A model generated the notes under the pieces. The model searched no databases, was not told the DNA's origin, and worked only from the letters and a program-made list of their open reading frames with translations. This document shows positions 16,996-25,390 of a stretch of 64,000 bases of DNA, in pieces (position 1 is the first letter of the stretch; each line of letters begins with the position of its first letter). The stretch is from positions 1,984,001-2,048,000 of the forward strand of contig OY969789.1 of assembly GCA_963703085.1 (NCBI GenBank), in the 5' to 3' direction. The DNA comes from DATAEG01 sp963703085. GTDB lineage: Bacteria; Actinomycetota; Actinomycetes; Mycobacteriales; Jatrophihabitantaceae. The position numbers were made by a program, and so were the translations under genes.

Positions 16996-17397
16996 TCAGC
17001 CCGGCCGACCGGGCAGCAGCGCAGCCATCTCGGTAAGCCCGAAGAATTCTGCGACGTCCCGCGCCGATCGCTCGCCCTCCTCGGCGTCCGCACCGGCGGC
17101 CAGAAGTAGCTGGACGAGTTCACCGGACTGCCGGAACACGGCGGCGGCCAAGGCGGTCTGGCCGTTGTCGTTCACGCGGTGCACGTCTGCGCCGCGATCC
17201 AGAAGCAGCCGGACGATGTCATCTTGTCGGTGGTAGGCGGCGAGGATCAGCAACGTGTCGCCGCGGTCATTGGTCAGGTTGACCGGTGCCCCGGCGTCGA
17301 GGAGCTGGGTCAACCGGGTGACTTCGCCGTTACGCGCCCAGTCGAAGGAACTGCTGAGCAGCGCCAGCAGCTCGTCATCCGCGTGGCCGGCGCTCAC
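16996..17397 (-). CDS. ankyrin-repeat protein
   Basis: About 133 aa of three to four ankyrin repeats: NGEVTRLTQLLDAGAPVN, DRGDTLLILAAYHRQDDIV, RLLLDRGADVHRVNDNGQTA, then VQLLLAAGADAEEGE. The final degenerate repeat ends FFGLTEMAALLPGRPG. It has no signal peptide, so it is probably cytosolic and binds a protein partner. Its 3' end meets that of katE. Small ankyrin proteins beside catalase genes are known (AnkB next to katB in Pseudomonas aeruginosa, where it supports peroxide resistance), so a link with the catalase is reasonable inference. GTG 17397 is chosen; GTG 17424 is possible. Confidence 0.82.
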   Translation of the reverse strand: MSAGHADDELLALLSSSFDWARNGEVTRLTQLLDAGAPVNLTNDRGDTLLILAAYHRQDDIVRLLLDRGADVHRVNDNGQTALAAAVFRQSGELVQLLLAAGADAEEGERSARDVAEFFGLTEMAALLPGRPG

Positions 17398-17476
17398 CGA
17401 GCGGCCCCGAGCGTGGCAGCGCACCCGAGCGTCATCCCGCCACTATCCACCAGGTCGCCGTCCCGCCGAGCGCCGA

Positions 17477-18751
17477 CTACTCAGTGCCGGGCACGCTGTC
17501 GCCAGGCGGTTCGCTCCACGCAGGTAGCTGGTCGACGTCGCGGATCTGGCGCAGGGCGAGATACACCGGGACCGGCGAGAGCGCGATGACGGCCTGAGAC
17601 ACGAACAGAGTCGCGCGCAAGCCGATGAGTTCGCCCAGCCCTCCACCGACAACCGCGCCGAGCGGGAGCAGCCCCATGATCAGGAAGCGCATCGTCGCGT
17701 TGACGCGGCCGAGCATCCCGTCCGGACAGAGGCGTTGCCGCAGGCTGACGTTGGTGACGGCGTAGATGATCTGCCCGAGTTCGCCGGCGGCGGCGCCGGC
17801 GATGAGCAGTCCGACGAGCCAGCCGGGTTGTGCCAGTGGACCGATCAGCGTGATGGGCCCGGTCACGGCCAGCGGGAGCCACACGATCCGCGCCGAGCCG
17901 ATGCGCCGAGCGAGCCAGGGTGTCAGGGCTGCGCCGGCCATGACGGTGATGGAGCCGATCGCGACCACGATGCCGATGCCGGTGGGCGACAACCGCAGGG
18001 TGCGCGACATGAAAATGAAGCTGATGGCTGATGCGATCGCGAAAGCCATGTTGCTCATGGCGCTGGTGATCGCGGTGGCCCGAAGAACCCGGTTGCGCGC
18101 AACGAAGTGCAGCCCGACAGCGATCTGCGTCCTGAGCCGGGGCCGGTTGTGATTCGGCAGCACTACGGCTTGTCGCGCGCGGATGCCGAGAAGCGAGAGA
18201 GCCGAGACGGCGAACGTCGCGGACTGGATGAGCACCACGCTTGCCGCGCCGACCAGTGCGACCAACCCACCTCCGATTCCCGGCCCGAAGATTTGCCCGC
18301 CCGCGCGGGCCGTCTCCATAGCGGAGTTCCCCGCCAACACGGTGTCCTTGCCGATGACGATCGGAACGTAGCTCTGATACCCGACGTCGAAGAACACCCG
18401 GGCCACGCCGGTCAGCAACGAGACCGCAATGAGCTGGTTGACGGTCAGGACTCCGAAAACAGATGCGACCGGGATGGTGGCGAGCAGAGCCGTGCGGGCC
18501 AGGTCGCTGGCAATCAGGACCGGCCGCAGCTGCAGACGATCCAGCCACGCCCCGGCCGGCAAGCCGATGACCGCGAACGCGAGCGTCGCGGACGCGGTGA
18601 CCAAACCCAGCTGTAACGGTGAGGCATGCAGCGTCAAGACGGCGAGCAACGGGATTGCGACGCCGCTGACCTGAGCGCCGAGTTGGCTGGTGGTTTGACC
18701 GAGTAACAGCAGGCGGAAATCGCGGGACGCGAGCGGCGAAGTGCCGGACAC
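17477..18751 (-). CDS. MFS transporter (MFS_3/EntS-like exporter)
   Basis: 424-aa 12-helix major facilitator. SRDFRLLLLGQTTSQLGAQV opens helix 1, GLPAGAWLDRLQLRPVLIAS is the loop 2-3 motif, and FFDVGYQSYVPIVIG and AGGQIFGPGIGGGLV are typical of the MFS_3 family (EntS and macrolide-type efflux). GTG 18751 is chosen because GGAGGCCTCTC precedes it with good spacing; the longer frame to 18793 lacks a ribosome binding site. The substrate is unknown. It is isolated from other genes by 50 to 80 bp. Confidence 0.87.
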   Translation of the reverse strand: MSGTSPLASRDFRLLLLGQTTSQLGAQVSGVAIPLLAVLTLHASPLQLGLVTASATLAFAVIGLPAGAWLDRLQLRPVLIASDLARTALLATIPVASVFGVLTVNQLIAVSLLTGVARVFFDVGYQSYVPIVIGKDTVLAGNSAMETARAGGQIFGPGIGGGLVALVGAASVVLIQSATFAVSALSLLGIRARQAVVLPNHNRPRLRTQIAVGLHFVARNRVLRATAITSAMSNMAFAIASAISFIFMSRTLRLSPTGIGIVVAIGSITVMAGAALTPWLARRIGSARIVWLPLAVTGPITLIGPLAQPGWLVGLLIAGAAAGELGQIIYAVTNVSLRQRLCPDGMLGRVNATMRFLIMGLLPLGAVVGGGLGELIGLRATLFVSQAVIALSPVPVYLALRQIRDVDQLPAWSEPPGDSVPGTE

Positions 18752-18934
18752 GAGAGGCCTCCAGTGAGGTGGGCGGATACGGATCCCACCCACCTGCTGG
18801 CCGAAGGCGTCGCTAGGGGAGGGGTACGTTACCGACCGCTCGTACCGCCGTCAACGCGGTGCAGCCCGAGTAAAACCGGGCCCGTCGCGCGGCGTAGATC
18901 TGATAGACCGTCGCGGTGATCAGATTTGCTCGCG

Positions 18935-19072
18935 GTGACGATCTCCCCGCGCTTGACCGACAACCAGCTGACTGCAGGGCTACGGCACCTGCGACAGATC
19001 GAAGCCGCACGGGGATTGGACCAGTGGGCCCGGGTCGCCATGCAGCGGCCGGTTGACCGTCCGGCCACCTGA
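18935..19072 (+). CDS. possible 45-aa protein
   Basis: A short frame from GTG 18935 gives VTISPRLTDNQLTAGLRHLR..., ending RPVDRPAT. Its amphipathic helical pattern (LTAGLRHLRQIEAARGL, then QWARVAMQ) looks protein-like, and the opposite strand shows no gene. There is no ribosome binding site and an in-frame stop lies just upstream (18917), so it may be the tail of a lost gene. Confidence 0.3.
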   Translation: MTISPRLTDNQLTAGLRHLRQIEAARGLDQWARVAMQRPVDRPAT

Positions 19073-19099
19073 CGCGTCACCAGGAAAGCAGGCCCATGA

Positions 19100-19461
19100 T
19101 CAAGCGCGGCGACCCAGGGTCAGCTGCACCGCCGTGTCGATCTCGACCTGGTCGGGGAGGACCGCCCGTATTTCGCGCAGGACTTCGACACGGCGTTCCG
19201 GGGGGAGCCTGAGATAGGCCGACACGGTTGCATTCCTTGCGCCCGGCGCGCTAGCAGGTTTGCCATCTCGGCATCGGGCTCGAGCGCGGTGATCGCAGCG
19301 CCGGACGCTGCGAAGAGGCGGGTGGCCTTCCCTGTTCCCGCGCCGACTTCGAGCGCGGTGCGCAACGGTCGTCCTGCGTAGTTCAGCACAGCTTCGCGGA
19401 CCTCGTCCGGGTAACTCAATCGGTGGCGGTCATAGCGCGCCGCCACCGAGCCGAACAGCAA
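19100..19461 (-). pseudogene. SAM-dependent methyltransferase remnant with large internal deletion
   Basis: The N-terminal part (LLFGSVAARYDRHRLSYPDE, then ALEVGAGTGKATRLFAASG, the SAM-binding motif I) is clear. After RRAQGMQ the frame breaks. In the next frame the C-terminus of the same family appears (VSAYLRLPPERRVEVLREIR, then AVLPDQVEIDTAVQLTLG) down to a stop at 19100. The intact paralogue at 32270-33028 shows that roughly 130 middle residues are missing. It has only a TTG start and no ribosome binding site. Confidence 0.75.
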
Positions 19462-19556
19462 CCCGGCAGGGAACCGGGGCGAGAGCTCGTCGGGTCAGTG
19501 GCCACAGGCTCATAACTATCACGCTGTCGGTGGCTGGCTGGCTCTAGCGTGGGGCG

Positions 19557-20471
19557 GTGATCAAGACGCAACGCTCGATCGTCGATCCGGTAGCGCTCGG
19601 CGATGTAGTGGCTGCGGCATACCAGGCCGACGTTCAGCACGTCGTGTTGTTGCGCTCGCTGGTGAACGACGTCTACCGGGTGGACACCGCCGATGGTCCG
19701 CGGGTAGCCAAGCTGTACCGCGCCGGGCATCACACCCTCGAGGACGTCAGCTGGGAGGTCGAGCTGTCGCTGGCGCTCGACGGGACGGTCGCCCGCGGCG
19801 TTCCGCTCGCCGATGGCCGCCTGGCCGGATCGGTCGCCGCGGCTGAGGGTGAGCGGCCGCTGACCCTGTGGGAGTGGGCGCCGGGCGGGCCGCCTACGCA
19901 GCCGTTCGGCGACGAGCTCTTTCGGCGGTACGGGGCGGGTGCCGGTCGGTTCCACGCCGCCTGCGATTGGATCACCATCCGGCCACGGCGGTTCAGTGTC
20001 ATGGCGGCGCTGGACCGGCCGTACCAGGAGGTGCTGGAGCGGCTCGGTAATGATGACCGGGCTCGACTCGCTGAGCTCATCGACGCAGCCCAGGAGAGGA
20101 TGACCGGGGCCGACCTCGACACCGGGGTCTGCCATGGTGATCTATCGCTGGACAACCTGCATCTGGATCGTGACCGGGTGATCTTCTACGACCTGGATCG
20201 GGCCGGGAACGGCTGGCGGGCAACGGACTTGACCGGGGTGGCCGCCACCGACCACTACGACGCGTTCCTCGACGGCTACCGATCGGTTCGCCCACTCAGA
20301 GACGAGGACCTAGCGGCGGTGCCCTGGCTCGACGCCGTTGTCCGGGTCAGCAATTTGCATTTTCATCTCATCGACAAGCCGGCGTTGCGGGGAACCGAGT
20401 CCCTGGGCGAGGGGTGGCTCCAGGAGAACCTGGACGCGCTGCGGTCGGCGGCGGCTACATTGCTGCGTTGA
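19557..20471 (+). CDS. aminoglycoside phosphotransferase (APH)-family kinase
   Basis: 304-aa protein-kinase-like small-molecule kinase. VNDVYRVDTADGPRVAKLYR holds the nucleotide-binding Lys, VCHGDLSLDNLHLDRDRVIF is the Brenner/catalytic loop with HGDLSLDN, and YDLDRAGNGWRATDL has the metal-binding Asp. Members phosphorylate aminoglycosides, homoserine, choline and many unknown metabolites, so APH here does not mean antibiotic resistance. The start is GTG 19557. It stands alone and converges on the RibD/DHFR-like gene at 20522. Confidence 0.85.
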   Translation: MIKTQRSIVDPVALGDVVAAAYQADVQHVVLLRSLVNDVYRVDTADGPRVAKLYRAGHHTLEDVSWEVELSLALDGTVARGVPLADGRLAGSVAAAEGERPLTLWEWAPGGPPTQPFGDELFRRYGAGAGRFHAACDWITIRPRRFSVMAALDRPYQEVLERLGNDDRARLAELIDAAQERMTGADLDTGVCHGDLSLDNLHLDRDRVIFYDLDRAGNGWRATDLTGVAATDHYDAFLDGYRSVRPLRDEDLAAVPWLDAVVRVSNLHFHLIDKPALRGTESLGEGWLQENLDALRSAAATLLR

Positions 20472-20479
20472 CCCTCGGC

Positions 20480-20505
20480 GGGCTCTCGTCCGGCCACGCG
20501 AGCCC
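20480..20505. terminator. hairpin between convergent genes
   Basis: GGGCTC (20480-20485) pairs with GAGCCC (20500-20505), with further CG pairs inside, 8 bp after the kinase stop and ahead of the convergent reductase 3' end. A short TT follows on the plus strand. Confidence 0.5.
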
Positions 20506-20521
20506 TTCGCATGCGCACAGG

Positions 20522-21097
20522 TCAGTGGAGGGTGGGTCGGTAGACGAGCTCCTGGATGTGACCGTCGAGGGTCCGGCTCTCGAGGAGCTCCAGGTCGAAG
20601 TCGCGCGCGCCCTGGAAGATCGGTTCCAGCCCGGTCTGCCCGGTGATGGCGGGGAACAGCGTCACCTGCAAGCGGTCGACGAGACCGGCGGCCATCAGTG
20701 CCCGGTTCACCGACAGGCTGCCGTGGGAGCGCACCGGCACGTCGGACTCCTCCTTCAGCTGGGCGACGACGTCGACGGCGTCACCGCTCACGAGGGTCGC
20801 GTCCGGCCAGTCGAGAGGGCCTTCCAGGGTCGTCGACACCACCGTTGCCGGCAAGTTCCGCATCCGAGTTACCCAGGGGTCACGCACGTCGGAGTCCTCC
20901 GTGCTCGAGGCCAGCATCTCTGCGAATTCACGATATGTAGTGGCCCCGAAAACCATCCGCTGCTCGCCTTCATACAGAGCGAGGCGGTGCTCGAGCAGTT
21001 CCGGGCCCTGCTTACCCCAGTAGCCGGACCAGTTCGCGCTGGCGGCGCCGAAGCCGTCGAGGCTGGTAAAGACGTCGAAGGTGTAGGTAGCGGTCAT
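20522..21097 (-). CDS. RibD C-terminal/DHFR-like reductase
   Basis: 191-aa member of the dihydrofolate-reductase-like family (RibD_C). It shows the strand-helix start TYTFDVFTSLDGFGAASANW, RMVFGATTYREFAEML, a mid-protein GPLDWPDATLVSGD, and the C-terminal HGSLSVNRALMAAGLVDRLQ. These are NADPH-dependent reductases whose substrates are mostly unknown; few are real folate enzymes. It is one of five paralogues in this window (see 35435, 37427, 42678, 43278). The LLM oxidoreductase gene lies upstream on the same strand with a 97-bp gap. Confidence 0.85.
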   Translation of the reverse strand: MTATYTFDVFTSLDGFGAASANWSGYWGKQGPELLEHRLALYEGEQRMVFGATTYREFAEMLASSTEDSDVRDPWVTRMRNLPATVVSTTLEGPLDWPDATLVSGDAVDVVAQLKEESDVPVRSHGSLSVNRALMAAGLVDRLQVTLFPAITGQTGLEPIFQGARDFDLELLESRTLDGHIQELVYRPTLH

Positions 21098-21194
21098 GAC
21101 GGCCTCCCCATATCGGTGCTCACGTCGGTTGTCGGTATAAGTACAGACCGGGAAACGCTGTGAGACTCATCGGTTGCGCGAGCCCTGGGTTGCC

Positions 21195-22040
21195 TCAGCG
21201 CAGCGGGCCGCGCTGTATCGCACGGATCATCTCGTCGGCCGGCGCCGGGGGAACGAACTCCAGCCACCAAGTGGCGCCCGCATCGGCGATCTCATCGAGG
21301 TATCGGCGTTCGGCTTGCTCGTCGGGTCGGCGGCGGCGACCGCCGATCGCGATGTCGAAGGGTGTAGCCGTCGTCCGCAGGGCAGCGATGTCGCCGGCCA
21401 TGCCGGCGATCTCGTCCGGCGTGTAGTCACTCCATTCCCGGGTGTCGGTCAGCTTGTAGGGCACGATGCCGTCTGCTCGGGCTGCGCGGCGCAGCACCGC
21501 ACCTGCCTGGCTGCTGCCGCCGACCCAGACCGGTAGCCGCGGCTGCTGAACCGGCGGCGGCCGGAATCGCACACTGCGCACCTGGTAGTGCTCGCCGACG
21601 TGGTCGACCTGCTCACCGCTGAGCAGAGCGAGCAATACACCGAGGCCCTCGTCCAGGCGGGCGGCGCGTTCGGCTATCGGCATGGTGCGGCCCATGTGGC
21701 TGGTCCCCCGATCGGCAGGGTCGCCGAGACCGACAGCCAACGTCACCCGGCCGCCGGAGAGGTGGTCGAGGCTGGTGACCTCGCGCGCCAGCTTGCCCAC
21801 GGACCGGCGGGGCAGTCCGGTCACTGTTGTGCCCAGCCGGATCGTCTCAGTACCGCTGGCGATCGCAGCCGACACCACCCACGGGTCGTAGGTAGGCGGA
21901 TCTTCGCCGTCGTAATGAACGAGGTAGTCCTCGAAGAAGATCGCGTCCCAACCGGCCCGCTCAGCGGTGACGCCGATCTGCACCAATGTCGACAGCGCGA
22001 CGCCCTGACCACCACAGGAAATCTCCAGGCCATGACGCAT
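21195..22040 (-). CDS. LLM-class flavin-dependent oxidoreductase
   Basis: 281-aa luciferase-like monooxygenase fold using FMN or F420. It has AERAGWDAIFFEDYLVHYDG, IRLGTTVTGLPRRSVGKLA and LSGGRVTLAVGLGD. RFRPPPVQQPRLPVWVGGSS and ADGIVPYKL follow before a shortened C-terminal region. The substrate is unknown; in actinomycetes many such proteins use F420. The ribosome binding site is weak. It may be co-transcribed with the downstream reductase at 20522. Confidence 0.87.
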   Translation of the reverse strand: MRHGLEISCGGQGVALSTLVQIGVTAERAGWDAIFFEDYLVHYDGEDPPTYDPWVVSAAIASGTETIRLGTTVTGLPRRSVGKLAREVTSLDHLSGGRVTLAVGLGDPADRGTSHMGRTMPIAERAARLDEGLGVLLALLSGEQVDHVGEHYQVRSVRFRPPPVQQPRLPVWVGGSSQAGAVLRRAARADGIVPYKLTDTREWSDYTPDEIAGMAGDIAALRTTATPFDIAIGGRRRRPDEQAERRYLDEIADAGATWWLEFVPPAPADEMIRAIQRGPLR

Positions 22041-22124
22041 TCCGACACGGTAGGACGCGACCCCGACAGGGTCCCTCGAACGAACTTTGCAGGCTGGGCG
22101 CGGGCCGAGCGGCGTAGACGATCG

Positions 22125-22976
22125 TCATCGAACTGCTGACCGGCAATCGGCGATCAAATCGCTCGCCGCGGCGAGCGCCGACGCGAGCTCGGCCGGTGTC
22201 GTGCCCAGCTGGCCCAGGATGGTTCGAGCGCGGTCGGCGAAGTCCGGCGGCCCGACGGTCAGCCGCGCGGCCGACTCAACCGCTCCCTTCTCGTTGATGA
22301 GCCACCGACCAGCTCGCCCGTGCAGGGCGTGGACGCACAACATCACGACCCGGAAGAGGCAACCCGACATCCAGACGGAGTCCGTTCGCAGCATTGACTT
22401 CCGTAAACCGCCAATCAGGAAATCGGCCTCCCACAGCCGCTGCACCAGGGCGTCGGCAAGAGCAGGCGGGTAGGTGCTGGCCTGGCGCTGCAGAACGGCG
22501 AGTTGACCAGACGGGTCGGTTAGGACGACTCCGAGTGCTACCTCTCCCGCATAGGCGAAGTCGGGTACCCCGAAGGGGTGGCCGACCTGGTCGTTGAAGC
22601 TGAACTCGCCGTGCTGTGCCTTGCCCCACGCGTCCCGGACGCGGTCGACGTCGCGGTAGATCCAATCGACAGATCTGCCATCGATGGTCAGCCACGCGCC
22701 GCCGTCGACCCACCGGCCCCACTGGCCCACCGCCGTGACTTCTGCGGTCGGTCCGGCCAACCTTCGGGCGAGCGCGGCCATTGCCGTGATATCCAACGGC
22801 GGCCGGTAATAGATTCCGATGTCGACATCGGACGTGGCGACGTCGTCACCGCGCGCCCGGCTACCGCCGAGCATGACGCCGACGATCCCGCCGATGCGAC
22901 CCAGCTGGCCAGCAATATCGGACAGCGACTCGTCATCCATCACGGGGTCCACGCTGCCACTCAACGCCAACCTCAT
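22125..22976 (-). CDS. nucleotidyltransferase-fold protein
   Basis: About 283 aa. The polymerase-beta-type motif is VMLGGSRARGDDVATSDVDI (GGSRARG from residue 37, then DVD at 50-52), followed by DGRSVDWIYRDVDRV, a possible third acidic residue. The C-terminal half is helical (LADALVQRLWEADFLIGGL onward), as in DUF4111/aminoglycoside-adenylyltransferase-like proteins. Such enzymes transfer NMP to small molecules or proteins. No HEPN partner gene is next to it, so a MNT-HEPN toxin pair is not supported. ATG 22976 or ATG 22940 could be the start. Confidence 0.75.
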   Translation of the reverse strand: MRLALSGSVDPVMDDESLSDIAGQLGRIGGIVGVMLGGSRARGDDVATSDVDIGIYYRPPLDITAMAALARRLAGPTAEVTAVGQWGRWVDGGAWLTIDGRSVDWIYRDVDRVRDAWGKAQHGEFSFNDQVGHPFGVPDFAYAGEVALGVVLTDPSGQLAVLQRQASTYPPALADALVQRLWEADFLIGGLRKSMLRTDSVWMSGCLFRVVMLCVHALHGRAGRWLINEKGAVESAARLTVGPPDFADRARTILGQLGTTPAELASALAAASDLIADCRSAVR

Positions 22977-23273
22977 TGCCGGAACGCCGCCGACCGTCGT
23001 GTTCTCTGACGTCCAGCGTCGGCTCGCCCGTAACGGCCACCTCGAGTAGCGTTCCCACTGCGCACCTGCCGCGCTTATCAGCCGGCATTCCAGGTGCCGG
23101 GCTCGTTAGAAAGCAGCGGCCGCGCACACAGACGCAGCACGAAGCGAGTTCGACCTGTGGCGGCTTTCGATCCGATCGTCGTATCGCCCAGTTATCGCCG
23201 ACATATCAGCGTCTGAGCGTGTTGCGCCGGTCCGATCCGTGACCAGGCGTCAAACCTTGAGGGAGGGCGAGCA

Positions 23274-23840
23274 ATGACTGCACCCAATTCCAGCCGGGAC
23301 GTCGTCGACATTCTGACCGAAGATCACCACGAGGTCATCGACCTGGTGGCTTCTATCCCGACAGCCGGCGAGGACGATCGGCGAGACGTGGCTGACACCG
23401 TGATCGCCGAACTCGTACGGCACTCCGTTGCGGAGGAAATGTACGTGTATCCCGCCATGCGTGAGCACTTGGCGGACGGTGACCAGGAGGTCGACCACGA
23501 CATCGAAGAGCACCAAGAGCTCGAGGAGACGATGAAAGCGCTCGAAGGAGTTGCCGCCAGCGACGCCCGGTTCTTGGAGCTCGTCAGCCAGCTCGAGCAG
23601 CAGCTTCGCCACCACGCCTCGGACGAAGAGGAGAATCAGTTCCCGAAGTTGCGAGCGGCCCTGTCCCCGGAGGACCTGGTCGAACTCGGTGCCAAGGTGG
23701 AGGCCGCGAAAAAGGCGGCGCCGACCAGGCCGCACCCGGCATCTCCGCACTCCGAGTTGTTCCACAAGATGATGGGTCCCGGGGTAGGCCTGGTCGACAA
23801 GCTGCGCGACGCCATCACTGGGAGGAACAAAAACACCTGA
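23274..23840 (+). CDS. hemerythrin domain-containing protein
   Basis: 188-aa protein with a four-helix hemerythrin HHE domain in residues ~8-130. Metal-ligand histidines are in LTEDHHEVIDL, VRHSVAEEMYVYPAMREH, VDHDIEEHQELEETM and LRHHASDEEENQFPKL. The helix-ending tail (ASPHSELFHKMMGPGVGLVD) is common in actinomycete proteins of this type. They bind a diiron centre and sense or carry oxygen, NO or peroxide. ATG 23274 follows GAGGGAGGGC. The 233 bp before the ribosome binding site hold no gene I can support. Confidence 0.9.
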   Translation: MTAPNSSRDVVDILTEDHHEVIDLVASIPTAGEDDRRDVADTVIAELVRHSVAEEMYVYPAMREHLADGDQEVDHDIEEHQELEETMKALEGVAASDARFLELVSQLEQQLRHHASDEEENQFPKLRAALSPEDLVELGAKVEAAKKAAPTRPHPASPHSELFHKMMGPGVGLVDKLRDAITGRNKNT

Positions 23841-23866
23841 CTAGCCGATGCGTTGAGGCAGTTACC

Positions 23867-24289
23867 TCAGTGCGGCACCGGCCAGATGGCCGGTGCCGCT
23901 GAGGATTCCGGCGCGGTAGCGATGAGCAAGGTTTCGGTGCGTCCATCCAGCTGGAGGGCGCCTCGCGCGCGTTCGCCGAGCCCGGTGAGCAGCATCCTGC
24001 CGCCCGCGGCGAGGAATTCGGCATGTACGCGGACCAGGGCGGTGGCGCCGAAACGGTCGATGTCGGTCATACCGGCGAGATGGACCTGGACGAACAGTCG
24101 GCCTGCGCGGAGGTGCTCGGTCATGGCGGCGGTGAACAATTCGCCGCCCCGCCGGTCCAGCTTTCCGCTCAGATTCATCCGGGCGTGACTGAGGTCGACG
24201 TACAGCGTGCACATCGTGAAGTCGGCTGCCGCTGCGGACCTGTCAGCAGCGGCGTCCGACGTCGACCTGCGAGGAGCTGCGGAGGTCAT
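23867..24289 (-). CDS. STAS-domain protein (anti-sigma-antagonist-like)
   Basis: 140 aa. After a low-complexity N-terminus (RRSTSDAAADRSAAAADF), a STAS fold follows with RMNLSGKLDRRGGELFTAAM and VQVHLAGMTDIDRFGATALVRVHAEFLAAG. The usual phosphorylation site DSSG is replaced by DRFG, so it cannot be switched by serine phosphorylation there. It may be a scaffold or a ligand-binding STAS protein. ATG 24289 has AAGGAG in front (revcomp of 24294-24299). It converges on the hemerythrin gene. Confidence 0.75.
   Translation of the reverse strand: MTSAAPRRSTSDAAADRSAAAADFTMCTLYVDLSHARMNLSGKLDRRGGELFTAAMTEHLRAGRLFVQVHLAGMTDIDRFGATALVRVHAEFLAAGGRMLLTGLGERARGALQLDGRTETLLIATAPESSAAPAIWPVPH
23872..23899 (+). 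terminator. 12-bp-stem terminator inside the 3' end of the STAS gene
   Basis: GCGGCACCGGCC (23872-23883), loop AGAT, GGCCGGTGCCGC (23888-23899). A perfect stem 31 bp after the hemerythrin stop, overlapping the last codons of the convergent STAS gene, so the two transcription units share these bases. Confidence 0.75.
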
Positions 24290-24525
24290 TCGGACTCCTT
24301 CACGTGCGAAGGCCCGATGACCGTGGGGATGGCGACAGCACGAGGCGCGCAACCCGGTAACCGGGCGGCTGCGACTGCTTCCAACCAAAGCGAAATCTAA
24401 CCCCGGCCCAGCAGGGTGTCCACTCGGCGCAAGCCGGGCGACTTTGGTGCCGAGTGCGCCTGAGGTCGTCGACCAGCTGTGCTCGGTGCTGCTGGTCGGT
24501 GGGCACCGATCATTACCGTGTCGGT

Positions 24526-25380
24526 ATGGAATGTCGGCTCAGCTCAGGTGCGGTCTACTACGCCGAGCACGGCACCGGCGTGCCCTTGGTCGCGCTGCAC
24601 GGAGCCGGTGTAGATCATCGCGAGATCGAGGTGGCGGTCGAGGGCATCGTGCCCGGCACGGGATACCGGCGGATCTATCCGGACCTGCCCGGGATGGGCC
24701 GCTCGACGGGCAACGGTTTGGACTCCAACGACGACGTGGTGAAGCTGCTCGGCGACTTCATCGCTCGCGTTGCCGGCGGCCCCGCCTTGCTGGTCGGGCA
24801 CTCGTACGGCGGCTACCTGGCTCGCGGCGTGGCCGCGCAACGGCCGGACGTGGTGCGCGCGCTGGCATTGGTGTGTCCCGCCACCGAGCAGTCCCGGAAT
24901 GTCCCCGACCATGTGGTGGTTCGCCAGGACGCCGGAGCCTATGACGAGCTCGAACCGACCCAGCGGGCGGGCTTCGATGAGTACTTCGTCGTGCGCACGC
25001 CGGCAACCGCTCGTCGTTATCGCGACCATGTTGTGCCGGGCACGACCCTTGTCGATGAGGCAGCGCTGACGCGGATTTTCTCGGCGTGGACGGTCGACGT
25101 CGGATCAGAAGCCCTTTCCGCACCGACCTTGATCGTGGCCGGCGCCCGAGACTCGGTCGTCGGGTTCGCCGATGCGATCGGTCTGCTCGACCGCTATCCG
25201 CGCGCCGCCCTCGCGGTACTCGACGGCGCCGGCCACGCGCTCATGCACGAGAGGCCTGGATTGCTGAGCGCATTGTTCGGCGACTGGCTGGATCGGGCTC
25301 GTTCCGCCGATGGCCCGGTTCACCCGATCGGGGACGGTGCCGCAGGAAATATGGTCGGACTCGACCACGAGCTGAGCTGA
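24526..25380 (+). CDS. alpha/beta hydrolase
   Basis: 284-aa alpha/beta hydrolase. LVALHGAGVDHREIEVAVEG holds the oxyanion HG, LLVGHSYGGYLARGVAA the nucleophile GHSYGG, TLIVAGARDSVVG the Asp, and VLDGAGHALMHERP the His. A cap region lies between. Residues VYYAEHGTG at the start are typical of epoxide-hydrolase/haloperoxidase-like members. ATG 24526 (MECRLSSGAV) is preferred over the longer frame to 24454. It lies 10 bp before the TIGR02569-like gene, so the two are probably one operon. Substrate unknown. Confidence 0.87.
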   Translation: MECRLSSGAVYYAEHGTGVPLVALHGAGVDHREIEVAVEGIVPGTGYRRIYPDLPGMGRSTGNGLDSNDDVVKLLGDFIARVAGGPALLVGHSYGGYLARGVAAQRPDVVRALALVCPATEQSRNVPDHVVVRQDAGAYDELEPTQRAGFDEYFVVRTPATARRYRDHVVPGTTLVDEAALTRIFSAWTVDVGSEALSAPTLIVAGARDSVVGFADAIGLLDRYPRAALAVLDGAGHALMHERPGLLSALFGDWLDRARSADGPVHPIGDGAAGNMVGLDHELS

Positions 25381-25390
25381 GGAGGCCGCG

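Noticed and set aside
22125..22976. MNT-HEPN toxin-antitoxin pair
   Set aside because: The nucleotidyltransferase motif is present but no HEPN protein is adjacent on either side.
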